Source: CAZSIA01 sp045126355 (GTDB taxonomy: Bacteria; Bacillota_I; Bacilli_A; Acholeplasmatales; Anaeroplasmataceae). From it: a stretch of 18,365 nt of DNA. A program made the translations under genes and the position numbers. Shown piece by piece: positions 7,571 through 14,626 of the stretch. The stretch is from positions 1-18,365 of the forward strand of contig JBGVOE010000107.1 of NCBI GenBank assembly GCA_045126355.1. The letters are read 5' to 3'. The notes beneath the pieces are model-generated. The model did no database searches. It was not told where the DNA came from and worked only from the letters and a program-made list of their open reading frames with translations. Positions within the stretch are counted from its first letter, which is position 1. Each line of letters begins with the position of its first letter.

Positions 7571-8821
7571 TTATTCACTAAGTAATTTTTTAGGCTCTTC
7601 TTCTACTAATTCAACTTTATTAATTGAATCAAATTTCTTTGTAATCTTTTCTGTTGTTGTATTAATTTCTTCTACTTCTTTATTTACTTTAATAATACTC
7701 TTACTTAAATTATCCCAACGAGTACGATATCTTGCAAATTCATCACTTAATTTTCCTAACTCAACTTGGATAACTCTTGTATGTTTATCTCTTTCAATAT
7801 TTCTTAGGATAACTTCAATTGTAGTAAGGGTCGCAATTAAAGTTGTAGGACTAGTTAACCATACACGCTTCTTTTGGGCATATACTACTAAGTCTGGATG
7901 ATATGCGTTAATCTCAGCAAAAATAGCCTCAGCAGGTAAGAACATAATTGCTTGATCGCTTGTAACATTTTTAATAATATATTTATTTGCAATATCATCG
8001 ATATGTTTTTTTACATCAGCTTTAAAGGCTTTTATATAAACTTCTCTTCGGGCATCAGATATTGTTCTATCCATCATTCTTTGGTAATTTTCAAGTGGAA
8101 ATTTTGAGTCAATAGCTACCATACCTAATGGTTGTGGACATCTTAGGATTGAGTCTACCATAGTAGAATTTGGTAATTGATATTGTAGTTGATATACTTT
8201 ATCATTTTTATCACCAAATACACTAGCTAAGATTGTATGTAATTGAACTTCTCCATAACAGCCTCTACTCTTTTTATCACTTAAAATATCTTGAAGTGAA
8301 ATGATATTAGTTGATAATTGTTCAATCTTCTTTTGAGCTTCATCAATCTTACTAATACGTTCTAAGATACCTTGGAATGTTTCATTAGTCTTTTTAAAAC
8401 CTTCATTTAATCTCAAATCAACTTTTTCATTTAATTCTTTGATTGCTTTATTTAACCATTCAGAAACTTCTTTTGAGAATCCATTATACATCTCAATCAT
8501 TTTGGTATTATTTTCACCAATTTGTTTTGCGATATGTTCTTTAAGTTCTGATTCTTCTTTATTAATCTTTTCAACTAACACTTTAGAAAAATCATTATAT
8601 AAAGCTAACATCTTAGTATTATTTACACCAATCTCTTTTGCAAGATGCTCTTTTAATTCACCTTGTTGTGTTACTATCTTTAATGTTATTTCATTTGTTG
8701 CTTCTTTTAATTGTGGTTTAATATCTTCTTTACTGTTTGATTTATTTTTTAACAGCACAACTACTAATAAAGCTAAATTTAATAAACATAAAACTATTAA
8801 AACAATTTCCATTTCAATCAT
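7571..8821 (-). CDS. rmuC: DNA recombination protein RmuC homologue
   Basis: A 416-residue RmuC-family protein. E. coli RmuC limits recombination at inverted repeats, and the family has a nuclease-like fold; its biochemical role is poorly defined. Residues 6-25 form one N-terminal membrane anchor, 30-180 a long coiled coil, and about 185-370 the conserved RmuC core with GCYGEVQLHTIL (187-198), AIDSKFPLENY (236-246), MFLPAEAIFAE (293-303) and WLTSPTTLIATL (321-332). A second coiled segment closes the protein. The coiled coil contains a 37-residue tandem repeat (55-80 against 92-117). AAGGTG, eight bases before the ATG at 8821, supports this start. It is the first gene of the seven-gene run and lies 21 bases upstream of priA, fitting a DNA repair and restart pairing. 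Confidence 0.92.
   Translation of the reverse strand: MIEMEIVLIVLCLLNLALLVVVLLKNKSNSKEDIKPQLKEATNEITLKIVTQQGELKEHLAKEIGVNNTKMLALYNDFSKVLVEKINKEESELKEHIAKQIGENNTKMIEMYNGFSKEVSEWLNKAIKELNEKVDLRLNEGFKKTNETFQGILERISKIDEAQKKIEQLSTNIISLQDILSDKKSRGCYGEVQLHTILASVFGDKNDKVYQLQYQLPNSTMVDSILRCPQPLGMVAIDSKFPLENYQRMMDRTISDARREVYIKAFKADVKKHIDDIANKYIIKNVTSDQAIMFLPAEAIFAEINAYHPDLVVYAQKKRVWLTSPTTLIATLTTIEVILRNIERDKHTRVIQVELGKLSDEFARYRTRWDNLSKSIIKVNKEVEEINTTTEKITKKFDSINKVELVEEEPKKLLSE
8471..8659 (-). repeat. 37-residue tandem repeat inside rmuC
   Basis: Two copies of a segment beginning ELKEH and ending FSK (8659-8582 and 8548-8471) lie 111 bases apart. They share ELKEH-AK-IG-NNTKM and YN-FSK. The DNA copies have diverged noticeably, so the duplication is old or under protein-level selection. 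It keeps the reading frame and lengthens the coiled coil. Confidence 0.8.
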
Positions 8822-8840
8822 TTTCTCTTCACCTTAATAT

Positions 8841-8869
8841 ATTATACTTCTTTTTTCAAAAAGAAAAAA
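8841..8869 (-). promoter_or_regulatory. Probable rmuC operon promoter
   Basis: TATAAT at 8846-8841 on the minus strand, with only a T-tract (8869-8864) at the -35 position 17 bases upstream. Transcription would start near 8834, almost at the ribosome site AAGGTG (8835-8830), so the leader would be only about 14 bases. Confidence 0.5.
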
Positions 8870-8896
8870 GAAAAAACGGATACAATATCCGTTTTT
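8866..8896 (-). terminator. Terminator of fba
   Basis: Perfect 7-bp arms (8876-8882 and 8886-8892) around a CAA loop, extended by A-T pairs to 8872/8896. On the minus strand the stem is followed by a long T-rich run. It lies 16 bases past the fba stop. Confidence 0.85.
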
Positions 8897-8911
8897 AATG
8901 ATTTATTTTAA

Positions 8912-9865
8912 TTAAGCTTTGTTTTCGCTACCTAAAACATTTTTAATCTTATGAGTTACAACGTTACGAACATTGTTACGTCCATCAGTTAAATATTGTC
9001 TTGGGTCGAAATGATCTGGATGAGTTGCGAAATGTAAACGAATTGCAGCAGTCATACCTAAACGTAAGTCTGAGTCAATGTTGATTTTACATACAGCGCG
9101 GTGTGCAGCTTCACGTAATTGATCTTCTGGAATACCGATTGCATCTGGCATATTTCCACCATGTTCGTTAATAATTTTAACGTAGTCTTGTGGAACGCTT
9201 GAAGCACCATGTAATACGATTGGGAATCCTGGTAAACGTCTAGCAATTTCATCTAAGATGTCTAAACGTAATTTTGGATTTTGACCTGGTTTGAATTTGT
9301 AAGCACCGTGAGATGTACCGATAGCGATAGCTAAAGAGTCAACACCTGTACGAGTTACGAAATCTTCTACTTCATTAGGGTTAGTGAATTGAGCATCTTC
9401 ATCACTTACATTAACTGCATCTTCGATACCAGCAAGTCTTCCTAATTCACCTTCAACAGTAACATAACGTCCGCGAGCAGCTACATCGTGAGCATAGTCA
9501 CAAACTTTTTTAGTTAATGCAACGTTTTCTTCATAACTTAAATGAGAACCGTCGATCATAACTGATGTGAAACCATCATCGATACATGATTTACATAATT
9601 CGAATGAATCACCATGGTCTAAGTGTAATACGATTGGTAATTCTGGGAAGTTTTCGCAAGCAGCTTTTACCATATGGATTAAGTATTTAGCATTTGCATA
9701 TTTTCTTGCTCCACTTGATACTTGAAGAATAACTGGAGAGTTTAAGGCACCAGCAGCTTCAGTGATTGCTTGAACAATTTCCATGTTGTTTACATTGAAT
9801 GCACCAACAGCATATCCGCCTTCATAGGCTTTTTGAAACATTTCCTTTGAGTTAACTAAAGGCAT
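8912..9865 (-). CDS. fba: Class II fructose-bisphosphate aldolase
   Basis: A 317-residue zinc-dependent aldolase that splits fructose 1,6-bisphosphate into dihydroxyacetone phosphate and glyceraldehyde 3-phosphate in glycolysis, or runs the reverse in gluconeogenesis. The class II signature is complete: HLDHGDS (81-87) with catalytic Asp83 and zinc ligand His84, VEGELG (137-142), GTSHGAYKF (183-191) with His186, VLHGASSVP (217-225) with His219, and NIDSDLR (262-268) for substrate binding. It is about 30 residues longer than Bacillus FbaA, but within the range of class II enzymes that carry an extended C-terminal part. Its codon choice looks more selective than that of its neighbours, as for a highly expressed gene. 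AGGAGG lies eight bases before the ATG at 9865. It has its own promoter and terminator, so it is monocistronic. Confidence 0.96.
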   Translation of the reverse strand: MPLVNSKEMFQKAYEGGYAVGAFNVNNMEIVQAITEAAGALNSPVILQVSSGARKYANAKYLIHMVKAACENFPELPIVLHLDHGDSFELCKSCIDDGFTSVMIDGSHLSYEENVALTKKVCDYAHDVAARGRYVTVEGELGRLAGIEDAVNVSDEDAQFTNPNEVEDFVTRTGVDSLAIAIGTSHGAYKFKPGQNPKLRLDILDEIARRLPGFPIVLHGASSVPQDYVKIINEHGGNMPDAIGIPEDQLREAAHRAVCKINIDSDLRLGMTAAIRLHFATHPDHFDPRQYLTDGRNNVRNVVTHKIKNVLGSENKA

Positions 9866-9910
9866 AATTAATTCCTCCTAAAAATATATATATTTTTTTC
9901 TACATCTAAT

Positions 9911-9940
9911 AGTATATCACAAAAAGATAAGTTTTGTGAA
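9911..9940 (-). promoter_or_regulatory. fba promoter with overlapping inverted repeat
   Basis: TGATATACT (9919-9911) is an extended -10 element; TTCACA (9940-9935) is a candidate -35 at 18 bases. A perfect 8-bp inverted repeat, TCACAAAA/TTTTGTGA with a 7-base gap (9917-9924, 9932-9939), fills the space between them and overlaps the -35, a repressor-type position. Arm order is opposite to the Rex consensus (TTGTGA then TCACAA). Confidence 0.65.
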
Positions 9941-9948
9941 TAAAATTC

Positions 9949-9969
9949 TTACTTTTTATTACAAAGTAA
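9949..9969. repeat. Second inverted repeat upstream of the fba promoter
   Basis: Perfect 7-bp arms TTACTTT/AAAGTAA (9949-9955, 9963-9969) with a 7-base gap. Its centre lies 31 bases, about three helical turns, from the centre of the repeat on the promoter. The remaining bases up to the proS terminator are AT-rich and show no gene. Confidence 0.5.
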
Positions 9970-10032
9970 ACAATATTAAAAAGTATTTCTAGCTTATTTT
10001 TTACAAAAAGACATAAAATTATACAAATAAAT

Positions 10033-10053
10033 TAAAAAGGGGAATATTCCCCT
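10033..10053 (-). terminator. Terminator of proS
   Basis: The palindrome AGGGGAATATTCCCCT (10038-10053), with a GC-rich stem, is followed on the minus strand by TTTTT. It lies 10 bases past the proS stop. Confidence 0.88.
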
Positions 10054-10063
10054 CTCATAATCA

Positions 10064-11767
10064 TTATAAATTACTTACAGCTTCTAAAACATTTGAAATA
10101 GCTTCTTCACTTGAGATTGAAGTCTTTTCATTAGTTTCTCTAACCTTAAATTCTACAATACCATTAGCAGCTTCTCTACCAACAACGATTTGATAAGGAA
10201 TACCAATTAATTCCCAGTCTTTTGCTTTGAATCCAAAACCAGCATTACGGTCATCTAAAATAACTTCAACTCTTGCTTTTTTAAGTTCTTCATAAATCTT
10301 ATCAGCTAAAGCTTTTTGTGCTTCATCTGCGTATTTTACTGGAACTACTACAACATGATATGGAGCAACATTTAATGGCCATTTAATACCGAATTCATCA
10401 TGGTGTTGTTCAATAATAGAACTCATTGTTCTAGTAACACCGATTCCATAACATCCCATAACCATTGGCACATTTGCACCTTTTTCATCTGTATAAGTAC
10501 AGTTCATTGCATCAGAATATTTTGTTCCTAATTTAAAGATTTGTCCTACTTCAATACCACGTTCAATGTTCATAGGTTTTCCACATACAGGACATAAGTC
10601 ACCTGATACTGCTTTACGTAAATCAATTACTTCACCAGTAAAGTCACGACCAAAATTTACATTTTTTAAGTGATAGTTAGGTTTATTAGCTCCACAAATA
10701 ATGTTTTTCATGATAGCTACTTCTTTATCAATAATAACTTTACAATTTAATCCTACCGGACCAATGAATCCATAGTAAGTATTTAATGATTTAATATCAT
10801 CATCAGATGCGAATCCTAAGAATGCTTCAGCAATTCCTAAGGCATTTACTAATTTGATTTCATTAACTTCTCTATCACCACGAACAAACGCAGCTACTAA
10901 TTGATTATTTTGGTTATCTTTATATAAAACACATTTAACTGTTTTACTAGCATCTACACCTAAGAAAGTTGATACTTCTTCAATTGTATGTTGTTTTGGA
11001 GTATATACTTCTTCAACTTCTAACATTTGGCTATCATCAGTTAATGTACATACCGCAGCTGCTTTTTCTTCGTCTGCTGCATATGAACAGTGATCACAAT
11101 ATAAGATATTTGATTCACCAACTTCACTTAAAGCCATGAATTGATGTGAGCCAGTTCCACCAATAGCGCCTGTATCAGCTAAAACTGCTTTATAGCGAAG
11201 ATTAAATCTTGAGAAAATTTTAGAATATGTTTCATACATAATTTGATATGATTGATCTAATCCCATTACGTCTTTATCAAATGAATATGCATCTTTCATA
11301 ATGAACTCACGTCCACGCATTAAACCAAAACGAGGTCTTAATTCATCACGATATTTTGTTTGAATTTGATATACATTGATTGGTAAATTTTTACTAGATT
11401 TTACTACATTACGAATTAAATCTGTGAAAATTTCTTCATGTGTAGGACCTAGGCAAAATTCACGGTCATGACGGTCTTTTAATCTCATTAATTCTGGTCC
11501 ATATTTAAACCATCTTCCACTTTCTTCCCATAATTCTTTTGGTTGAAGTGCGCTTGATAAAATTTCTAGTCCACCAGCATTATCCATCTCTTCACGAATA
11601 ATAGCTTCGATTTTATGTAATGTACGTAACCCAAGCGGCATATAATTATACACTCCGGCAACAAGTTTACGAATCATACCTGCACGAAGTAGTAAAATAT
11701 GACTATCAATGACTGCTTCGTTTGGAGCTTCTTTTAGTGTTGTAATTAACATCTTACTAGCTAACAT
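10064..11767 (-). CDS. proS: Prolyl-tRNA synthetase, bacterial type with editing insertion
   Basis: A 567-residue class II synthetase that charges tRNA-Pro with proline. Motif 2 is at LRPRFGLMRGREFIMKDAYSF (143-163 region) and motif 3 at GCYGIGVTRTMSS (438-450); the ATP site also uses CLGPTHEE (105-112). Residues about 225-385 form the insertion domain that hydrolyses Ala-tRNA-Pro. It is flanked by the cysteine pairs C224/C227 and C392/C395. The C-terminal anticodon-binding domain starts at about 466 (NVAPYHVVVVPV). All parts match the usual bacterial length. The ATG at 11767 is preceded by GGAAGG eight bases upstream. It is transcribed alone, divergently from rnjA. The leader is too short for the T-box common on proS genes of other Firmicutes. 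Confidence 0.96.
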   Translation of the reverse strand: MLASKMLITTLKEAPNEAVIDSHILLLRAGMIRKLVAGVYNYMPLGLRTLHKIEAIIREEMDNAGGLEILSSALQPKELWEESGRWFKYGPELMRLKDRHDREFCLGPTHEEIFTDLIRNVVKSSKNLPINVYQIQTKYRDELRPRFGLMRGREFIMKDAYSFDKDVMGLDQSYQIMYETYSKIFSRFNLRYKAVLADTGAIGGTGSHQFMALSEVGESNILYCDHCSYAADEEKAAAVCTLTDDSQMLEVEEVYTPKQHTIEEVSTFLGVDASKTVKCVLYKDNQNNQLVAAFVRGDREVNEIKLVNALGIAEAFLGFASDDDIKSLNTYYGFIGPVGLNCKVIIDKEVAIMKNIICGANKPNYHLKNVNFGRDFTGEVIDLRKAVSGDLCPVCGKPMNIERGIEVGQIFKLGTKYSDAMNCTYTDEKGANVPMVMGCYGIGVTRTMSSIIEQHHDEFGIKWPLNVAPYHVVVVPVKYADEAQKALADKIYEELKKARVEVILDDRNAGFGFKAKDWELIGIPYQIVVGREAANGIVEFKVRETNEKTSISSEEAISNVLEAVSNL

Positions 11768-11792
11768 AATTTATACCTTCCTTTTTTTAATT

Positions 11793-11828
11793 TCATTTAA
11801 TTATACTATTAAATGAGAGGAATGTAAA
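11793..11828 (-). promoter_or_regulatory. proS promoter covered by a 9-bp inverted repeat
   Basis: TTTACA (11828-11823), a 17-base spacer and TATAAT (11805-11800) form a strong promoter with a start near 11793. A perfect inverted repeat, TCATTTAAT/ATTAAATGA with a 6-base gap (11793-11801, 11808-11816), spans the -10 and start site. This placement suits a repressor. Confidence 0.7.
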
Positions 11829-11869
11829 ATGATTTTGCATTTTTTGTCGGTTGATTTATTCTATTTTTC

Positions 11870-11898
11870 TTTATTTTTTACCATAAATAGGTTAAAAT
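11870..11898 (+). promoter_or_regulatory. Possible rnjA promoter
   Basis: TAAAAT at 11893-11898 with a weak TTTATT 17 bases upstream (11870-11875). It is the best match in the divergent gap, but the -35 is poor. Confidence 0.35.
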
Positions 11899-11939
11899 AA
11901 AAGTAACAGGAAAATAATTTATGAAAGGAGATAAGCCTT

Positions 11940-13628
11940 ATGGCAAAAAAATTAAATAAAAAAAGCGACGTCAAAGTCTTCGCGTTAGGTGGACTTGGTG
12001 AAGTAGGAAAGAACTGCTACTGCATAGAATACTACGATCAAATCTTTATTATTGATAGTGGGATTTTATTTCCAGATGAACATTTACTGGGCGTGGATTA
12101 TGTTATTCCTGATTTTACTTACCTAATTGAAAATGAAAGTAAGATTGTGGGTCTTTTTATTACTCACGGACACGAAGACCATATTGGAGGGATTCCATAT
12201 CTTTTAAAACAAGTTAAAATCCCTAAGATTTATGCTGCAGGTATAGCGGTTGATTTAATTCATATGAAATTAAGTGAACATCCTGGTATAACTGTACCAG
12301 AAATCATCAACTATAATAGTGAATCAAAATTTGAATTCACACATACAGTAATTTCTTTTGTTAGATTAAATCATTCAATTCCAGATTCTTTTGCAATTTG
12401 TATTAAAACAAAAGAAGGAACAATTTTGCATACTGGAGATTTTAAAGTAGACTTTACACCAGTAGGTCCAAATGCAGAGTATGATAAACTAACTAAATTA
12501 GGAAATGAAGGACTACTACTTCTTTTGGCTGATAGTACAAACGCTATGACTGAAGGATTCTCTAGTAGTGAAAAGAGTGTAGGAGAGTCTATTAAAGATT
12601 TATTCTCACACATTAAAGACCGTATTATAGTTGCAACATTCTCATCTAATATCTATCGTATCCAACAAGTAATTGAAGCATCACTATTAAACAAACGTAA
12701 AATTGCAGTCTTTGGACGCAGTATGGAAAAAACAATTGAAGTAGGAATTCAAACTGGATATATAAAAGCAGGAAAGAATCACTTTATTGCTCCACAAGAT
12801 ATTAATAACTACAGAAAAAATGAAGTAACAATATTATGTACAGGCTCACAAGGGGAACCAATGGCCGCATTAAGTAGAGTAGCAAATGGTTCTCATAAAT
12901 ACATTAAACTTATTCCAGGTGATACAGTCATCTTCTCATCTAGTCCAATTCCAGGAAATGCCGAGGGTGTAAATAAAACAATAAACGCTCTATTTAAATG
13001 TGGCGCTAACGTTATTGTAAACTCACCTATTAATGGCACACATACATCAGGACATGCAAATCAAGGTGAATTAAGACTTCTTCACTCACTAACTAGACCA
13101 CTGTATTTTATGCCAATTCATGGTGAATATCGTATGTTAAAAACACACGCTAAAATTGCTAGTGAAATTGGTTGTCCAATCGAAAATACATTTGTAATGG
13201 CAAATGGTGATGTTTTAAAAATAAACCGCCATGGTGCAAGTGTTGAAGGAAAAGTTAAATCAGGTGAAGTATATATTGAAGGAACTCGAATTGGTGATTT
13301 CTCAAGTGATATAATTAGAGAAAGAAAACTATTATCTAATGAAGGATTATTTACAATTATCTTTACAATAGATATGAAAAATAAAACAATTCCAGTAGAA
13401 CCACAAGTAGTATCACGTGGATTTATTTATATGAAAGATAGCGGCGATTTAACTAAACAATTAACAAATGCAGCTAAAACTTTCTTAGCAAATGAACTTA
13501 AACAAACAAAATTAATAAATCTATATCAATTACAAAAATCAGTAACTGAATATATGACAAAAATAATTGTTGAAGAAACAGATCGTAAACCAATGGTTAT
13601 CCCTGTATTTATGCAACTAAATGAATAA
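11940..13628 (+). CDS. rnjA: Ribonuclease J
   Basis: A 562-residue metallo-beta-lactamase/beta-CASP ribonuclease, with 5'-3' exonuclease and endonuclease action in mRNA decay and rRNA maturation. The zinc motif HGHEDH is at 76-81 (His76, His78, Asp80, His81); HTGDFKVDF and DSTNA follow. The beta-CASP part carries GRSME and CTGSQGEPMAAL, then HTSGH and the late FMPIHGEYRM segment, all as in Bacillus RNase J1 (similar length, 555 residues). The C-terminal domain is present to the end (PMVIPVFMQ). AAAGGAG (11924-11930) lies nine bases before the ATG at 11940. It is the only confident plus-strand gene, alone between divergent proS and convergent DUF3021. No second RNase J copy is seen in this window. 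Confidence 0.96.
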   Translation: MAKKLNKKSDVKVFALGGLGEVGKNCYCIEYYDQIFIIDSGILFPDEHLLGVDYVIPDFTYLIENESKIVGLFITHGHEDHIGGIPYLLKQVKIPKIYAAGIAVDLIHMKLSEHPGITVPEIINYNSESKFEFTHTVISFVRLNHSIPDSFAICIKTKEGTILHTGDFKVDFTPVGPNAEYDKLTKLGNEGLLLLLADSTNAMTEGFSSSEKSVGESIKDLFSHIKDRIIVATFSSNIYRIQQVIEASLLNKRKIAVFGRSMEKTIEVGIQTGYIKAGKNHFIAPQDINNYRKNEVTILCTGSQGEPMAALSRVANGSHKYIKLIPGDTVIFSSSPIPGNAEGVNKTINALFKCGANVIVNSPINGTHTSGHANQGELRLLHSLTRPLYFMPIHGEYRMLKTHAKIASEIGCPIENTFVMANGDVLKINRHGASVEGKVKSGEVYIEGTRIGDFSSDIIRERKLLSNEGLFTIIFTIDMKNKTIPVEPQVVSRGFIYMKDSGDLTKQLTNAAKTFLANELKQTKLINLYQLQKSVTEYMTKIIVEETDRKPMVIPVFMQLNE

Positions 13629-13659
13629 GACCAAGATTAATTTCTTGGTCTTTTTTTTT
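13629..13659 (+). terminator. Terminator of rnjA, shared with the convergent gene
   Basis: An 8-bp stem GACCAAGA/TCTTGGTC (13629-13636, 13643-13650) with a 6-base loop, then nine T residues. It starts directly after the rnjA stop. The DUF3021 stop lies in the T-tract; its minus-strand tail is less T-rich, so termination in that direction is weaker. Confidence 0.9.
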
Positions 13660-14071
13660 ACATTAATTTACTATTTAATTTTTTTGTTGTACTCTTAATG
13701 ATAAAGTATACTATAAACCATATTACAAAATAAGTTAATAAGAAAATTAGAGTAAAAATTAAAATTACTATCCAATTAAAAGGAATCCAACTATTTACCA
13801 AATAACAGCCTAAATAAGCCAAATATATGAATGAAAGATGAAATGCAACTGATTTTAAAATACTCCACTCTTCAATACTATTAAATACCGATGCACCAGC
13901 TTGGATAAATGCTAAAAGATATATAGATATGATTGCTATTAACACTTCAAGACCACTTAAATTGACTTCTTCATAAAGAGAAATGATATAATAAATAATA
14001 CCTAAAATGATTGGTCCAAAACCACCAAAAATCAAACCTCTTTTAAAAAATTCTAACAAGTATTTTTTCAT
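13658..14071 (-). CDS. DUF3021 membrane protein paired with LytTR regulator
   Basis: A 137-residue protein with four hydrophobic segments (about 12-32, 41-63, 72-93, 99-125) and a basic C-terminus (KSTTKKLNSK). The motif SVFNSIEEWSILK-VAFH (61-77) between segments 2 and 3 fits DUF3021. Proteins of this type are commonly encoded with a stand-alone LytTR regulator; in the LytTR regulatory systems described in streptococci (HdrRM, BrsRM) the membrane partner inhibits the regulator. Such a role here is inferred from the pairing. The start ATG (14071-14069) overlaps the TGA stop of the LytTR gene as ATGA, so translation is probably coupled and the two proteins made in step. It converges with rnjA. 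Confidence 0.8.
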   Translation of the reverse strand: MKKYLLEFFKRGLIFGGFGPIILGIIYYIISLYEEVNLSGLEVLIAIISIYLLAFIQAGASVFNSIEEWSILKSVAFHLSFIYLAYLGCYLVNSWIPFNWIVILIFTLIFLLTYFVIWFIVYFIIKSTTKKLNSKLM

Positions 14072-14499
14072 AGTCCCATTCTCCTTTTAACATTTTTCAA
14101 TTCTCTTCTTGAGATATAATCAGAAAAATCATTTTTTAAAACTACTTTAATTGCTCCTGAAATAGTTGACTCAAATCTTAATATCTTTCCTACATTAACT
14201 AAACAACCTTGATTAATTTTAACAAATGAATCTTTAGCGTATTCTATAACTACATATAATCTTTCTTTAATTAGATATGCTTCGTTTTTAGTTTTTGCAT
14301 AAACTTTTCCATCTTGCGTATAAAAAGCATAAATTTCATCTAATGTTAAATTGATTATTTTATCATCTTTATATCCAAATAAGTTAATATTACTACCCTT
14401 AATAAGTCTTTCAATTTCATTAATTAACTTATTTTTTTCATGTGCAACAATAACTATTTCTTCATCTTTATCTTTATCGATAATAAGCTGATATTTCAT
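14068..14499 (-). CDS. Stand-alone LytTR-family DNA-binding regulator
   Basis: A 143-residue regulator without a receiver domain, so not a classical response regulator. Residues 1-35 form a short charged N-terminal part. About 40-143 form the LytTR DNA-binding domain: LDEIYAFYTQDGKVYAKTK (53-71), the loop Y-IKERL, then DSFVKINQGCLVNVGKI (90-106) and the terminal SRRELKNVKRRM. These are the usual LytTR hallmarks. The start is the ATG at 14499, since GGGAG (14513-14509) lies nine bases upstream; the two Met codons before it (14508, 14505) directly abut that site. It ends in TGA, overlapping the DUF3021 start. Two 9-bp repeats upstream suggest that it activates its own promoter. Other targets are not visible. 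Confidence 0.88.
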   Translation of the reverse strand: MKYQLIIDKDKDEEIVIVAHEKNKLINEIERLIKGSNINLFGYKDDKIINLTLDEIYAFYTQDGKVYAKTKNEAYLIKERLYVVIEYAKDSFVKINQGCLVNVGKILRFESTISGAIKVVLKNDFSDYISRRELKNVKRRMGL

Positions 14500-14508
14500 G
14501 AGCATCAT

Positions 14509-14513
14509 CTCCC
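14509..14513 (-). promoter_or_regulatory. RBS fixing the LytTR gene start
   Basis: GGGAG on the minus strand, nine bases before the ATG at 14499. It is too close to the ATGs at 14508 and 14505. Confidence 0.65.
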
Positions 14514-14519
14514 AAGTAT

Positions 14520-14548
14520 ATTATATTTTAAAATATAAAAATTTAAAT
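14520..14548 (-). promoter_or_regulatory. Probable LytTR-DUF3021 promoter with weak -35
   Basis: TATAAT at 14525-14520, with only ATTTAA at the -35 position (14548-14543). Transcription would start near 14513, giving a leader of about 14 bases. An alternative -10, TATATT, lies at 14537-14532. The poor -35 fits a promoter needing an activator. Confidence 0.5.
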
Positions 14549-14558
14549 CTTTTTTAAA

Positions 14559-14588
14559 TATGTGGTTATTTTAAAAAGATATATGGTT
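14559..14588 (-). promoter_or_regulatory. Candidate LytTR operator: tandem 9-bp repeats
   Basis: Minus-strand AACCATATA (14588-14580) and AACCACATA (14567-14559) match in eight of nine bases and are separated by 12 bases, the spacing typical of LytTR direct repeats. Their centres lie near -71 and -50 of the predicted start site, an activator position just upstream of the weak -35. Confidence 0.55.
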
Positions 14589-14616
14589 AAAAAAAGATGC
14601 CATAAAAATGACATCT
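14589..14616 (-). terminator. Terminator of the M18 aminopeptidase gene
   Basis: An 8-bp stem with one G-U pair (14616-14609 with 14602-14595), 6-base loop, then seven T residues on the minus strand. It lies 10 bases past the stop and directly abuts the first LytTR repeat. Confidence 0.82.
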
Positions 14617-14626
14617 AATTCTTTTA

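Noticed and set aside
8848..8865. AT-only hairpin TTCTTTTT/AAAAAGAA upstream of rmuC
   Set aside because: It is built from A- and T-runs expected in this AT-rich spacer and overlaps the rmuC promoter. The GC-bearing stem next to it explains termination of fba.
9058..9252. Alternative minus-strand frame inside fba
   Set aside because: It is out of frame within a complete, strongly conserved aldolase and has no translation signal.
10064..11939. T-box leader for proS
   Set aside because: The promoter is about 26 bases from the predicted start site to the ATG, so there is no room for a T-box structure.
11921..11959. 12-codon leader peptide overlapping the rnjA start
   Set aside because: AGGA lies nine bases before its ATG, but the frame contains the much stronger rnjA ribosome site and is short enough to occur by chance. 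Conservation across relatives would be needed.
5228..14070. Mycoplasma-type code with TGA read as Trp
   Set aside because: TGG encodes Trp in the proteins checked, and TGA falls exactly at the expected ends of priA and the LytTR gene.
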